Positions 18,336 through 26,999 of a stretch of DNA of 64,000 nucleotides are shown piece after piece. The DNA lies in assembly GCF_008830185.1 (NCBI RefSeq), contig NZ_WAGX01000004.1, forward strand, positions 248,001 to 312,000. Reading direction: 5' to 3'. Under the pieces are notes generated by a model. That model ran no database searches. It was not told where the DNA came from and worked only from the letters and a program-made list of their open reading frames with translations. This DNA comes from Candidatus Galacturonatibacter soehngenii. Its GTDB lineage: Bacteria > Bacillota > Clostridia > Lachnospirales > Lachnospiraceae. Position 1 is the first letter of the stretch; each line of letters opens with the position of its first letter. The position numbers were made by a program, and so were the translations under genes.

Positions 18336-19136
18336 GTGAAATTGAGAGTCGGCTTGGCGCAAATGGATCTTGTATGGGAAAATAAAGAGGAGAATATAAA
18401 AAAAGCAGAGCAAATGATAATAGATGCTGTCAAAAAACAGATTGATTATTTATTATTTCCTGAAATGAGTTTAACAGGCTTTTCTATGAATGTGAATGTA
18501 ATTGGAGAAAAGAAAGACAAAAGTGAAACCCTAGAGGTATTTTCTGAATTTGGAAAAAGATACAATGTGTTTATAGGGATTGGTTATGTAGAAAAAAGGA
18601 AAGAAAAAGCCTATAATCGCTATGCTATCATTAATCCAAATGGAGAAGTTCTGATTGACTATGCTAAAATTCACCCGTTTTCCTATGGAGAAGAAGGAAT
18701 TTATTATACAGGAGGATCAAAGATTGAAAAGGCCGATATAAAAGGCGTGCAAACAGTGCCTTTTATCTGTTACGATCTTCGGTTTCCAGAAGTATTCCAA
18801 ATAGCGTCCAAAGACTCGTGTTTCATTACCATTGCTGCTAATTGGCCAAAACAAAGGCGTGAACACTGGATTACACTGCTAAAAGCAAGAGCAATTGAAA
18901 ATCAATGCTATATTGCAGGCGTGAATCGAGTGGGTATTGGAAATGGTTTAGAGTATAGTGGAGATTCTATGATTATTAGTCCTTATGGAGAAATTTTATC
19001 AAAAAATATAGAAGGAGAAGGAATTATCAGTGCAGATATCGATGTAACATTTGCTTTGTCTTATCGCAATGATTTTTGTTTAAAAAAGGATCGGAAGGAA
19101 CAATTGTATCTGCAATTATTCCACCGACCAGTTTAG
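18336..19136 (+). CDS. Carbon-nitrogen hydrolase (nitrilase superfamily amidase)
   Basis: 266-residue amidase whose catalytic Glu-Lys-Cys triad reads E43 (LLFPEMSLTG), K111 (YAKIHPFS) and C145 (PFICYDLRFPEVF). The YDLRFPEVF form is that of the omega-amidase/Nit2 branch, which hydrolyses 2-oxoglutaramate or 2-oxosuccinamate to clear by-products of transamination. The true substrate is not certain. The start is GTG 18336, with AGGAAG six bases ahead. It probably shares a transcript with the aminopeptidase. Its last 21 bases overlap the end of the convergent AP2-like gene, so the two have no room for a terminator between them. Confidence 0.9.
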   Translation: MKLRVGLAQMDLVWENKEENIKKAEQMIIDAVKKQIDYLLFPEMSLTGFSMNVNVIGEKKDKSETLEVFSEFGKRYNVFIGIGYVEKRKEKAYNRYAIINPNGEVLIDYAKIHPFSYGEEGIYYTGGSKIEKADIKGVQTVPFICYDLRFPEVFQIASKDSCFITIAANWPKQRREHWITLLKARAIENQCYIAGVNRVGIGNGLEYSGDSMIISPYGEILSKNIEGEGIISADIDVTFALSYRNDFCLKKDRKEQLYLQLFHRPV

Positions 19137-19913
19137 AATCTTTTTCGATATTTTAATACTTTGATATCTATTCGCATATTCTTTTGAAGTAATCTCAGTA
19201 CAATAGTTGGTTTGGAAGTTTTTATCCAAGCCAGCTTTTTTTAATATATCAACTGCTTTATTGTAAGCAATTGCGGCAGTGATCTCATCCGAATAGACTC
19301 CTACAATAAAATTTCCATTAATATGAATCATTACTCGATATGCCTTGACATTTTTAATCCAAATTTCTTCGACTCCGTAATAGCGATTAATGACAATGAT
19401 ATTTTCGTAACGAAAATCGGTTTTATCATTGTTGGCAAATTCATAATCTTTCCCACAAACGGCATAATTTTTTATTCCGTATCGAGATAATATATTAACC
19501 TGCATCCCATAATCTGCAACAAACAAATGGCCTTGTCGCTTCATAATTTTATGGCTTGAATAATAAAACAAATCGTCGATATCAAATTTTAATTCCAGAT
19601 TTATGTTTAAATAGTAGGAAAAATAGTTTTTATGCAGGTAAATAGGGTTTTTAATGTAGATATGATTATCTCTAAAATTTATCAAAATTACCCATTTTTC
19701 AAAAGTTAGTGTATTTTTTGACAAAGAATAGGAAATAATGGTGTAAACATTATCAGACAAAATGGCAGAAGCTTCAAGATATGCCTTGTGAGCAGAAGCT
19801 TCATCTTTGTAACTGCCAAGACTGATATGTTTGTTACGATAAGTAATGGAGGAACGAAAATATTTCGTACCATCTTTTTTGTATGCAAGATAAACACCTT
19901 GTAAGAAACTCAT
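19116..19913 (-). CDS. AP2-domain protein with HNH-like centre
   Basis: 265-residue protein with an AP2-like DNA-binding fold at residues 5-50 (GVYLAYKKDGTKYFRSSITY then SLGSYKDEASAHKAYLEA) and a second AP2-like segment at 182-222 (YRVMIHINGNFIVGVYSDEI). Between them, residues 120-178 recall the HNH endonuclease layout (KDYEFANNDKTDFRYENIIV), but the second motif has no histidine and only one Cys is present, so nuclease activity is doubtful. AP2-HNH proteins are usually homing endonucleases; this one stands alone without an intron or phage genes and may be domesticated. ATG 19913 has GGAGGA seven bases ahead. Function unknown; DNA binding is likely. Confidence 0.72.
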   Translation of the reverse strand: MSFLQGVYLAYKKDGTKYFRSSITYRNKHISLGSYKDEASAHKAYLEASAILSDNVYTIISYSLSKNTLTFEKWVILINFRDNHIYIKNPIYLHKNYFSYYLNINLELKFDIDDLFYYSSHKIMKRQGHLFVADYGMQVNILSRYGIKNYAVCGKDYEFANNDKTDFRYENIIVINRYYGVEEIWIKNVKAYRVMIHINGNFIVGVYSDEITAAIAYNKAVDILKKAGLDKNFQTNYCTEITSKEYANRYQSIKISKKILNWSVE

Positions 19914-20300
19914 AACTTTTTCCTCCAAAATAAAGATATATATCACGCATAGTATATCATATTTTCAATCATTTAGGTGATTTAACGTTACGAAAAGCCT
20001 ATTTAACATAAAAAAATTAACTTTTTTTTCCTTTTTACGTATATATATTAAAAAAGTGTAAAAAATAATTAATAACTATTTAATATCTATCTAAAATTAT
20101 GATAGGTAATATTTGGATAAAATTAATAAAATAGTGAATTCAAATTTATATATAATTACTTTAATTTGTTTTATTCATGAAAACAAAAATTAAATAAGTG
20201 CCAAATATGATTATTTGTTATTGACACTAAAAAGCGTTTTTTATATAATGCTAATCATGTTCGGACATTGAAATTAAAAAATATGAAAAGAGGAGTATGT
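19914..20300. other. Divergent promoter region, very AT-rich
   Basis: 387 bp between divergent genes. On the minus strand an extended -10 (TGATATACT, TATACT at 19956-19951) could serve the AP2-like gene. On the plus strand a full-consensus promoter (20221-20249) serves the SleB-type gene. The stretch 19960-20215 is nearly all A/T with runs of A and T. No ORF or clear hairpin was seen. Confidence 0.5.
20221..20249 (+). promoter_or_regulatory. Perfect-consensus sigma-A promoter
   Basis: TTGACA at 20221-20226 and TATAAT at 20244-20249 with a 17-base spacer. It should be strong and vegetative, which matters because SleB-type hydrolases are often thought of as spore-specific. Confidence 0.85.
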
Positions 20301-21071
20301 ATGCTAGGATTACATTCATTTCTTCAAGGTGTTTGTCAAATGCTTACTAAGCTTACAAAGAAAAACTATAGGAGTTGTGCGCTAGTAATGGCAGGAACTG
20401 TTGTCATTGCAACTGTGGCATTCAATTCCAATTCTTTTGGTGGAGCTGGTAAGAATAAATCTACAACCTTAAGAAATGTATTGACATCAGATGATAGTAC
20501 TGATGACGAAGAAACTGATACCGAAGCAAAAATACAAGCCGGAATTCAAGAGGTGTTAGCTACAATAGGAGATTCAGAAGAATTTTCGAAGAATCAAAAC
20601 ATAATGAGTAAGGTTATGTCCTATCAAGAAACAGATGAGAATATTGTAGAAAGCACGAGTGAGACAGTGCCCAAAATAGAGCTATCCAGTCAAGACTATA
20701 AGGCGTTACTTCGAATAGTTGAGGCGGAGGCTACCGGAGAAGATAAAAAAGGTAAAATATTGGTTGGTAATGTTATTATGAACCGCGTAAGAAGCGAAGA
20801 ATTCCCAGATACTGTTGAAAAGGTTGTATTTCAAAGAGTTGGTGGGCATGTACAATTTTCACCAACAGCAGATGGAAGATATGAGAGTGTTGACATTTCA
20901 GATGAGACGAAAGAAGCGATAAAGGATATCTTAAATGGAGTGGATTATTCACAGGGAGCTTTGTTTTTTTCAGCGAGAGATAAGGCAGATCCAAGTAATA
21001 TGAGTTGGTTTGATACGAACTTAAAGTGGCTGTTCGAGTATGGCGGCCATGAGTTTTATACAGTAAAGTAA
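20301..21071 (+). CDS. Cell wall hydrolase, SleB-type (Hydrolase_2) domain
   Basis: 256-residue membrane-anchored or secreted peptidoglycan hydrolase. A hydrophobic segment at about 25-42 serves as signal anchor, followed by an acidic linker and a Hydrolase_2 domain from residue 137 to the end. The likely catalytic glutamate is E141 in LRIVEAEATGE. GNVIMNRVRSEEFPDTVEKV and VQFSPTADGRYES are family strands. ATG 20301 is chosen because AGAGGAG ends five bases ahead. An upstream in-frame TTG (20268) lies too close to the predicted transcription start. The full-consensus promoter points to growth-phase expression rather than germination only. Confidence 0.88.
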   Translation: MLGLHSFLQGVCQMLTKLTKKNYRSCALVMAGTVVIATVAFNSNSFGGAGKNKSTTLRNVLTSDDSTDDEETDTEAKIQAGIQEVLATIGDSEEFSKNQNIMSKVMSYQETDENIVESTSETVPKIELSSQDYKALLRIVEAEATGEDKKGKILVGNVIMNRVRSEEFPDTVEKVVFQRVGGHVQFSPTADGRYESVDISDETKEAIKDILNGVDYSQGALFFSARDKADPSNMSWFDTNLKWLFEYGGHEFYTVK

Positions 21072-21102
21072 ATTACGAATGCGAGATTCAGGTAAAATTA
21101 GC

Positions 21103-21131
21103 TTGTAGTGTAAAACAAGGTATGTTATAAT
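21103..21131 (+). promoter_or_regulatory. Sigma-A promoter of thrC, extended -10
   Basis: TTGTAG at 21103-21108, TATAAT at 21126-21131, 17-base spacer, with TG at 21123-21124 forming an extended -10. No T-box or other leader structure fits in the 60-base leader. Confidence 0.75.
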
Positions 21132-21190
21132 TTTTGGCAGTGGACTTAAAAGTGTGCAAATGCGAAAGATTATAGAAAAGGAATGATATT

Positions 21191-22678
21191 ATGGAGTTAC
21201 TTTATAAAAGTACCAGAAGTGAAAATGAAACAGCTACAGCTTCACAGGCAATTTTAAAAGGTCTTGCGGATGACGGAGGATTATTTGTTCCTACCAGTAT
21301 TCCAAAACTTGAAACTAGTATAAGCGATTTATCTAAGATGACTTATCAAGAAGTTGCTTATGAAGTTATGAAGTTATTTTTTACTGATTTTACAGAGGAA
21401 GAGTTAAAGGAATGTATTAACAAAGCATATGATGCAAAGTTTGATACAGAAGAGATTGCTCCAATTGTAAAAGCTGATGGAGCTTACTTTTTAGAGTTGT
21501 TCCATGGAGCTACGATAGCATTCAAAGATATGGCTTTATCCATTCTTCCTCATTTATTGACTACTTCAGCGAAAAAGAATCAAGTCAAGAATGAAATAGT
21601 AATATTGACAGCGACATCGGGAGATACAGGAAAAGCGGCATTGGCAGGTTTTGCAGATGTACCTGGTACGAAAATTATTGTATTTTACCCAAAAGACGGA
21701 GTAAGTCCAATTCAAGAAAAGCAAATGGTTACACAAAAAGGTGATAACACATTTGTAGTTGGAATTAACGGGAATTTTGATGATGCACAAACTGGTGTAA
21801 AGTTAATATTTGGAGATAAAGATTTAGCTAAGGTAATGGCAAAATCAAATTATCAGTTTTCATCAGCTAACTCCATTAATATTGGACGTTTGGTTCCACA
21901 AGTAGTTTACTATGTTTACGCTTACTCAAGATTATTAGCAAATGATGAAGTTTGTGAGGGTGAGAAAATTAATGTAGTCGTTCCTACAGGTAATTTCGGA
22001 AATATTTTAGCAGCTTTTTATGCGAAAAATATGGGATTGCCAATCGACAAATTAATTTGTGCTTCTAACGATAATAAAGTGCTATATGATTTCTTTTCGA
22101 CTGGTGAATATAATAGAAATAGAGAATTTATATTGACTTCTTCACCATCAATGGATATTTTAATATCAAGTAATTTGGAGAGATTAATATTTAAAATTGC
22201 AGGAAATGATGCCAACAAAAATGGTGAATTAATGAAGGCCTTAAGCAGCAATGGAAAATATGAGATTACCAAAGAGATGAAGAATGATCTTTCAGACTTT
22301 TATGGAAATTATGCAACGGAAGAAGAAACAGGCAAGACAATTCAGCAGATTTATGAAGATACAAATTATGTGATTGATACACATACTGCTGTTGCTGCAT
22401 GTGTATATAAAAAATACAAAAAAGAAACGAACGATAAATCAAAAACGTTAATCGCATCAACAGCTAGTCCGTACAAATTCACTAGAAGTGTAATGTGTGC
22501 AATCAATGAGAAATATGATTCAATGTCCGATTTTGAACTAGTGGATGAACTTAGTAAAATATCAGGAGTAGAGGTTCCTCAAGCGATAGAAGAGATTCGA
22601 AGCGCTAAAGTACTTCATGAAACAGTATGTGAAGTAAATGAGATGCAAAAGGTAGTAAAAGATTTTTTGAATATTTAA
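21191..22678 (+). CDS. thrC: Threonine synthase
   Basis: PLP enzyme turning O-phosphohomoserine into threonine and phosphate. 495 residues and the opening YKSTRSENETATASQAILKG (a [S/T]TR entry) match the long, class I-type threonine synthase. The PLP lysine is K112 in ATIAFKDMAL. ATSGDTGKAALAGFA binds the phosphate, and VVPTGNFGNILAAFYAK is conserved. It stands alone, without hom or thrB nearby. AAAGGAA precedes ATG 21191. A pair of hairpins follows the stop. Confidence 0.96.
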   Translation: MELLYKSTRSENETATASQAILKGLADDGGLFVPTSIPKLETSISDLSKMTYQEVAYEVMKLFFTDFTEEELKECINKAYDAKFDTEEIAPIVKADGAYFLELFHGATIAFKDMALSILPHLLTTSAKKNQVKNEIVILTATSGDTGKAALAGFADVPGTKIIVFYPKDGVSPIQEKQMVTQKGDNTFVVGINGNFDDAQTGVKLIFGDKDLAKVMAKSNYQFSSANSINIGRLVPQVVYYVYAYSRLLANDEVCEGEKINVVVPTGNFGNILAAFYAKNMGLPIDKLICASNDNKVLYDFFSTGEYNRNREFILTSSPSMDILISSNLERLIFKIAGNDANKNGELMKALSSNGKYEITKEMKNDLSDFYGNYATEEETGKTIQQIYEDTNYVIDTHTAVAACVYKKYKKETNDKSKTLIASTASPYKFTRSVMCAINEKYDSMSDFELVDELSKISGVEVPQAIEEIRSAKVLHETVCEVNEMQKVVKDFLNI

Positions 22679-22690
22679 TAAAAGTAGTGT

Positions 22691-22753
22691 AGAGAGTGGA
22701 TAAAAGCACTCTCTATTTCAAGACAAAAGGAAAGCAGAATGCTTTCCTTTTGT
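22691..22753. terminator. Double hairpin between thrC and the CheX-like gene
   Basis: First stem 22691-22698 with 22707-22714 (8 bp). Second stem 22723-22735 with 22741-22753 (13 bp, perfect, five-base loop). The second stem has T-rich arms on both strands and can stop transcripts from both sides. Confidence 0.8.
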
Positions 22754-22760
22754 AATCTAT

Positions 22761-23651
22761 TTAAATTACGAACATAACATTTACAGTTCCAAATGTAAAC
22801 TGGATTGGTATGTAGTAAAGTGGTGCCTTAGGGACAAATAAAACGTCATTTTCAGTAAGGGGCGGTTGCAAAATAAGAGATTTAGAATAATCATTAGAAA
22901 TATTTACTGCAAATAATCCATTATTTAAGTTAATAAAATCCTCCATGGAAGACCTTACGTATTCGTTGTTTGAAGTATAATTTTCTCCAACATATCTGGA
23001 AGCGAAAGAAATTAACGTGCTTTCATCCATATCAAGAGCGGTATGCAAAGAAAAATCCCCTGCAATTTTTTGTGATACACACCAATTAATCGGATAAGCT
23101 CCAATCTTAATAATTGGATAAGGAGTAAAATCATCACCTACGAATCGAATGATAGTATTAAATAGTAAGGTGATATAACAATATAACATTTCTCTTAAAT
23201 TTTCATCATTTAATTCATCAAACTCATAAAACTCTCGAATCAAAGCATTTACTTTATTGCTTTGCTCATGGGAAAAATCAAGTTCTGTCAATTCGTAAAG
23301 AGATTGATATTCTAACATAGCATTTTGAAATTGTTCCATGCTTAGATACCCATTATCAACAAGAATCTGACTTAAGAGAAGATAATCAGGGGTTTGTGTA
23401 TGTAAAAGTTCTTCCACTTGTTGCTTATTTAAAAACCCTTCTTCAATTGCTATTTCACCAAAACGTTTATCAATTTGGGTTTGCTTAAAATGAACTTGTT
23501 CTACTTCTTCAGCAGTCATATAACCATTATGAATGGCAAGTACACCAAGCTTAAGATGTATATTTTTTTTATTCTGAATGGCATCCATTAATTGTGTTGG
23601 GGTTATCAGATGCTTATTTAGAAGAAAATTACCAAAAAACTGAGTGTACAT
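22761..23651 (-). CDS. CheX-like phosphatase domain with MshEN-like repeats
   Basis: 296-residue cytosolic protein. Four repeats of about 30 residues (5-25, 35-55, 62-84, 92-112; pattern G-x2-L-hydrophobic-x2-G-hydrophobic-[ST]-x2-Q-hydrophobic) resemble MshEN/type II secretion ATPase N-domains, which in some proteins bind c-di-GMP. The C-terminal half (about 150-296) is CheX/CheC-like. The phosphatase signature [DS]xxxExxN-x22-P reads S234-x3-D238-x2-N241-x22-P264, with Asp in place of Glu. This suggests a CheY-P phosphatase or a sensor linked to the response regulator immediately upstream, whose stop overlaps this start (TAATG). The role is inferred. Confidence 0.7.
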   Translation of the reverse strand: MYTQFFGNFLLNKHLITPTQLMDAIQNKKNIHLKLGVLAIHNGYMTAEEVEQVHFKQTQIDKRFGEIAIEEGFLNKQQVEELLHTQTPDYLLLSQILVDNGYLSMEQFQNAMLEYQSLYELTELDFSHEQSNKVNALIREFYEFDELNDENLREMLYCYITLLFNTIIRFVGDDFTPYPIIKIGAYPINWCVSQKIAGDFSLHTALDMDESTLISFASRYVGENYTSNNEYVRSSMEDFINLNNGLFAVNISNDYSKSLILQPPLTENDVLFVPKAPLYYIPIQFTFGTVNVMFVI

Positions 23652-24037
23652 TAGTTTCCTCCCTGTGACAAAAAGTATTTCTCAATAATAGTCTCAACCA
23701 GATATGGATCAAAAGGCTTTTGTAAAAAATCATGCGCTCCTGCTAATATCGCATCCTTTAAATATTGATGGGTACCTGCAGAAGAAAACATTACAATATA
23801 AGCATTTGAATCATATGAAATGATTTCTTTTATTGCTTCGATACCAGTTTTATTCGGCATAATGATATCTAGAAAAACAATATCAGGTTTGTTTTCTTTA
23901 TAAGCATCAATCGCTTCTTGACCATCAGTCACTTCAATGATAGAAGTACAATTATTCGCGGTAAAAAAATCTTTCATTTGTTTTCTAAATAAGATGGAAT
24001 CATCGCATATCAGTACAGTAAGTCCTTTTAAATTCAT
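23651..24037 (-). CDS. CheY-like single-domain response regulator
   Basis: 128-residue receiver without an output domain. Phospho-acceptor D57 (VFLDIIMPN), acidic pocket D12-D13, switch S85/S86 (VMFSSAG) and K107 (LQKPFD) are all present, so it should be phosphorylated and work by protein contact. ATG 24037 has AGGAGGA six bases ahead; the open frame continues to 24082 without a ribosome site. A good promoter lies at 24092-24120. Its stop overlaps the start of the CheX-like gene by one base, so the two form a coupled pair. The cognate kinase is not in the window. Confidence 0.92.
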   Translation of the reverse strand: MNLKGLTVLICDDSILFRKQMKDFFTANNCTSIIEVTDGQEAIDAYKENKPDIVFLDIIMPNKTGIEAIKEIISYDSNAYIVMFSSAGTHQYLKDAILAGAHDFLQKPFDPYLVETIIEKYFLSQGGN

Positions 24038-24091
24038 ATAAATTCCTCCTATTTTGCATATTATTTTTAAAACTACAAACATTCTGCTACT

Positions 24092-24120
24092 ATTCTACAA
24101 CAAATATCTAAATGTTTCAA
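24092..24120 (-). promoter_or_regulatory. Sigma-A promoter of the CheY/CheX-like pair
   Basis: On the minus strand TTGAAA (24120-24115) and TAGAAT (24097-24092) with a 17-base spacer, 55 bases before the start codon. Confidence 0.65.
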
Positions 24121-24198
24121 CGGAAAAGAAAAATAAAAATATAAAATAATTCGAAAGTTATTAAAAAAAAATAAGTTTTATAAAAGATAAGAAGCGTA

Positions 24199-24227
24199 TT
24201 GTAAAAATAAAAAAAACTAGGTATAAT
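24199..24227 (+). promoter_or_regulatory. Sigma-A promoter of the membrane protein/chemoreceptor pair
   Basis: TTGTAA at 24199-24204 and TATAAT at 24222-24227 with a 17-base spacer. It points away from the CheY promoter, so the two signalling pairs are divergent from a shared 237-bp region. Confidence 0.7.
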
Positions 24228-24274
24228 CATAAAGAATAGGTTCGTTGTACGAATAAAAGCTTGGAGGAAAAACA

Positions 24275-24622
24275 ATGGAATTTGGTGGGCTAATTGATGG
24301 TATTATTTTTGCCTGTGGAGTTTATATGTTATATTCTGCATATTTGATGAAAACAAAAGGTGAATTGAAAGTAGGTTGGTTGGTTAGTAAAAATGTTAAT
24401 CTAGAAAGAAGTAAAGACGTACCAGGTTATATTAGCTATATGTATCCTAGGGTACTATTTTTTGCGATTAGTACTTTGATATATAGTTTTGTTGGCTTTT
24501 ATAACGCTTATATCACTTCGTTAGGAATTGTACAGACCGTCACCTTTTTTGGTTTTTTTGCGGTGGTTGTTTGGTTTGCAATTATATCTACGAGAGCAAG
24601 TAAAAAATATCTATCTATGTAG
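24275..24622 (+). CDS. Small membrane protein of unknown function
   Basis: 115 residues with three hydrophobic segments near 5-25, 60-80 and 85-105 (TVTFFGFFAVVVWFAIIST). A polar loop between the first two (VGWLVSKNVNLERSKDVPG) is rich in charge. I do not recognise a family. GGAGGA precedes ATG 24275. The next gene, a soluble chemoreceptor, starts 41 bp later in the same direction, so co-transcription is likely. Confidence 0.7.
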   Translation: MEFGGLIDGIIFACGVYMLYSAYLMKTKGELKVGWLVSKNVNLERSKDVPGYISYMYPRVLFFAISTLIYSFVGFYNAYITSLGIVQTVTFFGFFAVVVWFAIISTRASKKYLSM

Positions 24623-24663
24623 CATTTTAAAACCACTTACAAAAGAAAAGGGAGGAAATACAA

Positions 24664-25488
24664 TTGAATACGATAGAGGAATACGTTGATGCTTTTATAA
24701 AAATATCTCCATATGTTCAAACGCTATATGAAGGAGAGGTTTCTGTTGCGATTACTGATTTGGAGAAATTTATTTATACAAATTATACTTCAAAGCTGGA
24801 TTTAAAGGCAAAAGAAGGAGATGCCATTCCAAAGGGCGGCGCAATAAAAGAAGCGATAGATACTGGCAGAGAGGTTGTAAAAGAAGTTCCTTCTCATGTT
24901 TACGGATTACCTTTTAAATCCTATGCTGTTCCAATTAAAAATGATAATCAGGTAATAGGTGTTATCGTTTTTGGAAAGAGCCTTGAAAAGAAAAAAAAGT
25001 TAAATGCAGTATCAGAGGAAGTAGTGACTAGTCTAAATGAGATATCTGCTGCATTAAATACAGTTTCACAAGGTGTTCAATCATTGGCTCTTATGAACAA
25101 TGATTTAATGGAACAAAGTACAAATACGAAAAACCAGATGGAAGAAATAAAAAATGTTGTACAAGTAGTAGAGTCGATTGCTTCCCAAACAAATCTGTTG
25201 GGCTTAAATGCTTCCATTGAGGCTGCAAGAGCAGGAGAAAATGGAAGAGGCTTTAGTATTGTGGCTCAAGAAATAAGAAATTTGTCTAATTCATCAAGTG
25301 AATCAATGAAAAAGATTAGAGCAGTGATTCAAAGTATCACATCCTCAACACAAATCATAAATGATAGGATTACGGAGTTTAATGACGTATCTCAAAATCA
25401 ATCTGCTTCTTTAGAGGAGATTACAGCTTCATTAGAAGAAATAAGTAACACATCTAAGATACTTGATGATTTATCGAACAAGTTATAA
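24664..25488 (+). CDS. Soluble methyl-accepting chemotaxis protein (YfmS-like)
   Basis: 274-residue receptor with no membrane helix. Residues 1-108 form a PAS/Cache-like sensor (VAITDLEKFIYTNYTS, then YAVPIKNDNQVIGVIVFG). Residues 110-274 form a short coiled-coil signalling hairpin whose tip reads TNLLGLNASIEAARAGENGR (tip E186-G191). It should bind CheA/CheW in the cytosol. Length and order match the soluble Bacillus receptor YfmS. The start is TTG 24664 with GGGAGG eight to nine bases ahead. HAMP and classical methylation helices are absent. A 20-bp palindrome follows. The signal sensed is unknown. Confidence 0.85.
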   Translation: MNTIEEYVDAFIKISPYVQTLYEGEVSVAITDLEKFIYTNYTSKLDLKAKEGDAIPKGGAIKEAIDTGREVVKEVPSHVYGLPFKSYAVPIKNDNQVIGVIVFGKSLEKKKKLNAVSEEVVTSLNEISAALNTVSQGVQSLALMNNDLMEQSTNTKNQMEEIKNVVQVVESIASQTNLLGLNASIEAARAGENGRGFSIVAQEIRNLSNSSSESMKKIRAVIQSITSSTQIINDRITEFNDVSQNQSASLEEITASLEEISNTSKILDDLSNKL

Positions 25489-25520
25489 GAGGTTTGTAAA
25501 TTGGCATTGATAATAATGTA

Positions 25521-25566
25521 GAGTCATAAAAAAGGCTACCGAAAATGGTAGCCTTTTTTATGACTC
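25521..25566. terminator. Two-way terminator, 20-bp perfect palindrome
   Basis: Arms 25521-25540 and 25547-25566 match without mismatch around GAAAAT. AAAAAA inside the left arm and TTTTTT inside the right give a U tract in both directions. It serves the chemoreceptor and citrate synthase genes. Confidence 0.9.
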
Positions 25567-25580
25567 TCTTGATTAATTTT

Positions 25581-26948
25581 TTATTCTCGATCTAACAAAG
25601 ACTTATACTCGGTATGCTTAGCAATACTTTTGTAGGCTGGTCTTATAATCTTACCATTATTAATAATTTCTTCAATTCGATGAGCACTCCAGCCGCTGAT
25701 TCTTGAAATAGCAAAAATTGGTGTATATAATTCAAGTGGTAAATCTAACATGCTATATACGAATCCGCTATAAAAGTCTACATTTGCACTTACGCCCTTA
25801 TACATCTTACGTTCTTTTGCAATTACATGTGGTGCAAGTTGCTCTACCAATGAATAAAGTTTAAACTCGTCGTTGCGTCCTTTTTCAGCAGCAAGTTTTT
25901 CCACGAAACCTTTAAAAATTTCAGCACGAGGATCAGATAAAGAGTATACTGCATGACCGATTCCATAGATTAAACCAGCTTTATCAAATGCTTCTTTGTG
26001 TAAAAGAGCAGTCAAATAATTAGAGATTTCATCTTCATCTGACCAGTCTTTGATTTTTGACTTCATATCTTCAAACATTCGAATAACCTTGATGTTAGCT
26101 CCACCATGACGAGGGCCCTTTAGAGAACCTAACGATGCAGCTATGGCTGAATAAGTATCTGTGCCAGTAGATGTGACAACGTGAGTAGTGAAAGTAGAAT
26201 TGTTACCGCCGCCATGTTCTGCATGTAAAACCAATGCAATATCTAATATCTTAGCTTCCAAAGAAGTATATTTGCTGTCAGGCCTAAGGATATATAGAAT
26301 GTTTTCAGCAGTAGAAAGCTCAGGCTGTGGAGCATGGATGTATAGGCTATTTCCGTCATGATAATGACTATACGCTTGGTATCCATAAACCGATAACAAC
26401 GGAAATAAGCTAATAAGTTGTAAACATTGCCGTAAAACATTAGGCAAAGAAGTATCATCCGCATTATCATCATAAGAATATAATGTTAGTACACTACGTG
26501 CCAATGTATTCATCATATCGTGGCTAGGTGCTTTCATTATAATATCTCTAACAAAGCTTGTTGGTAGGGTTCTGTATCCCGCTAATAATGTTGTGAAATC
26601 AATTAATTGTTTTTTTGTGGGCAATTTTCCAAAAAGTAGGAGGTAGGTTACTTCTTCAAAACCAAATCGGTCATCTTCAATAAAACCCTTCACGATGTCT
26701 TCTACATCAATTCCTCGGTAATATAATTTTCCTTCACATGGGACGAGTTCATGATCTTCGATGGTGTATGATTTTACTTCTGCAATGTCTGTTAATCCAG
26801 CTAATACACCTTTACCATTAATATCACGTAAACCTCGTTTTACTTCATATTTTGTATATAAGGTTGGGTCGATTTGGCCAGTACTGGTACAAAGTTTTGA
26901 TAAGTCGAGTATTTTGTCTGTTATATCGGATAAACCATTTGAATTCAT
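25581..26948 (-). CDS. gltA: Citrate synthase (citrate/2-methylcitrate synthase family)
   Basis: Condenses acetyl-CoA with oxaloacetate. Active-site histidines appear in LHAEHGGGNNSTFTT and GIGHAVYSLSDPRA, and the aspartate region is VDFYSGFVYSML. 455 residues, with an N-terminal extension of about 60 residues (NSNGLSDITDKILDLSKL), fits the longer clostridial form. ATG 26948 is chosen because AGGGGGAAG lies ahead; a longer reading to 26996 has no site. It stands alone, with no aconitase or isocitrate dehydrogenase beside it. A probable role is 2-oxoglutarate supply for glutamate; 2-methylcitrate synthesis cannot be excluded. Confidence 0.93.
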   Translation of the reverse strand: MNSNGLSDITDKILDLSKLCTSTGQIDPTLYTKYEVKRGLRDINGKGVLAGLTDIAEVKSYTIEDHELVPCEGKLYYRGIDVEDIVKGFIEDDRFGFEEVTYLLLFGKLPTKKQLIDFTTLLAGYRTLPTSFVRDIIMKAPSHDMMNTLARSVLTLYSYDDNADDTSLPNVLRQCLQLISLFPLLSVYGYQAYSHYHDGNSLYIHAPQPELSTAENILYILRPDSKYTSLEAKILDIALVLHAEHGGGNNSTFTTHVVTSTGTDTYSAIAASLGSLKGPRHGGANIKVIRMFEDMKSKIKDWSDEDEISNYLTALLHKEAFDKAGLIYGIGHAVYSLSDPRAEIFKGFVEKLAAEKGRNDEFKLYSLVEQLAPHVIAKERKMYKGVSANVDFYSGFVYSMLDLPLELYTPIFAISRISGWSAHRIEEIINNGKIIRPAYKSIAKHTEYKSLLDRE

Positions 26949-26999
26949 TTGTTTCTTCCCCCTTTGTTCTAGTATTTTTTTCAAATTATATACCACTCC

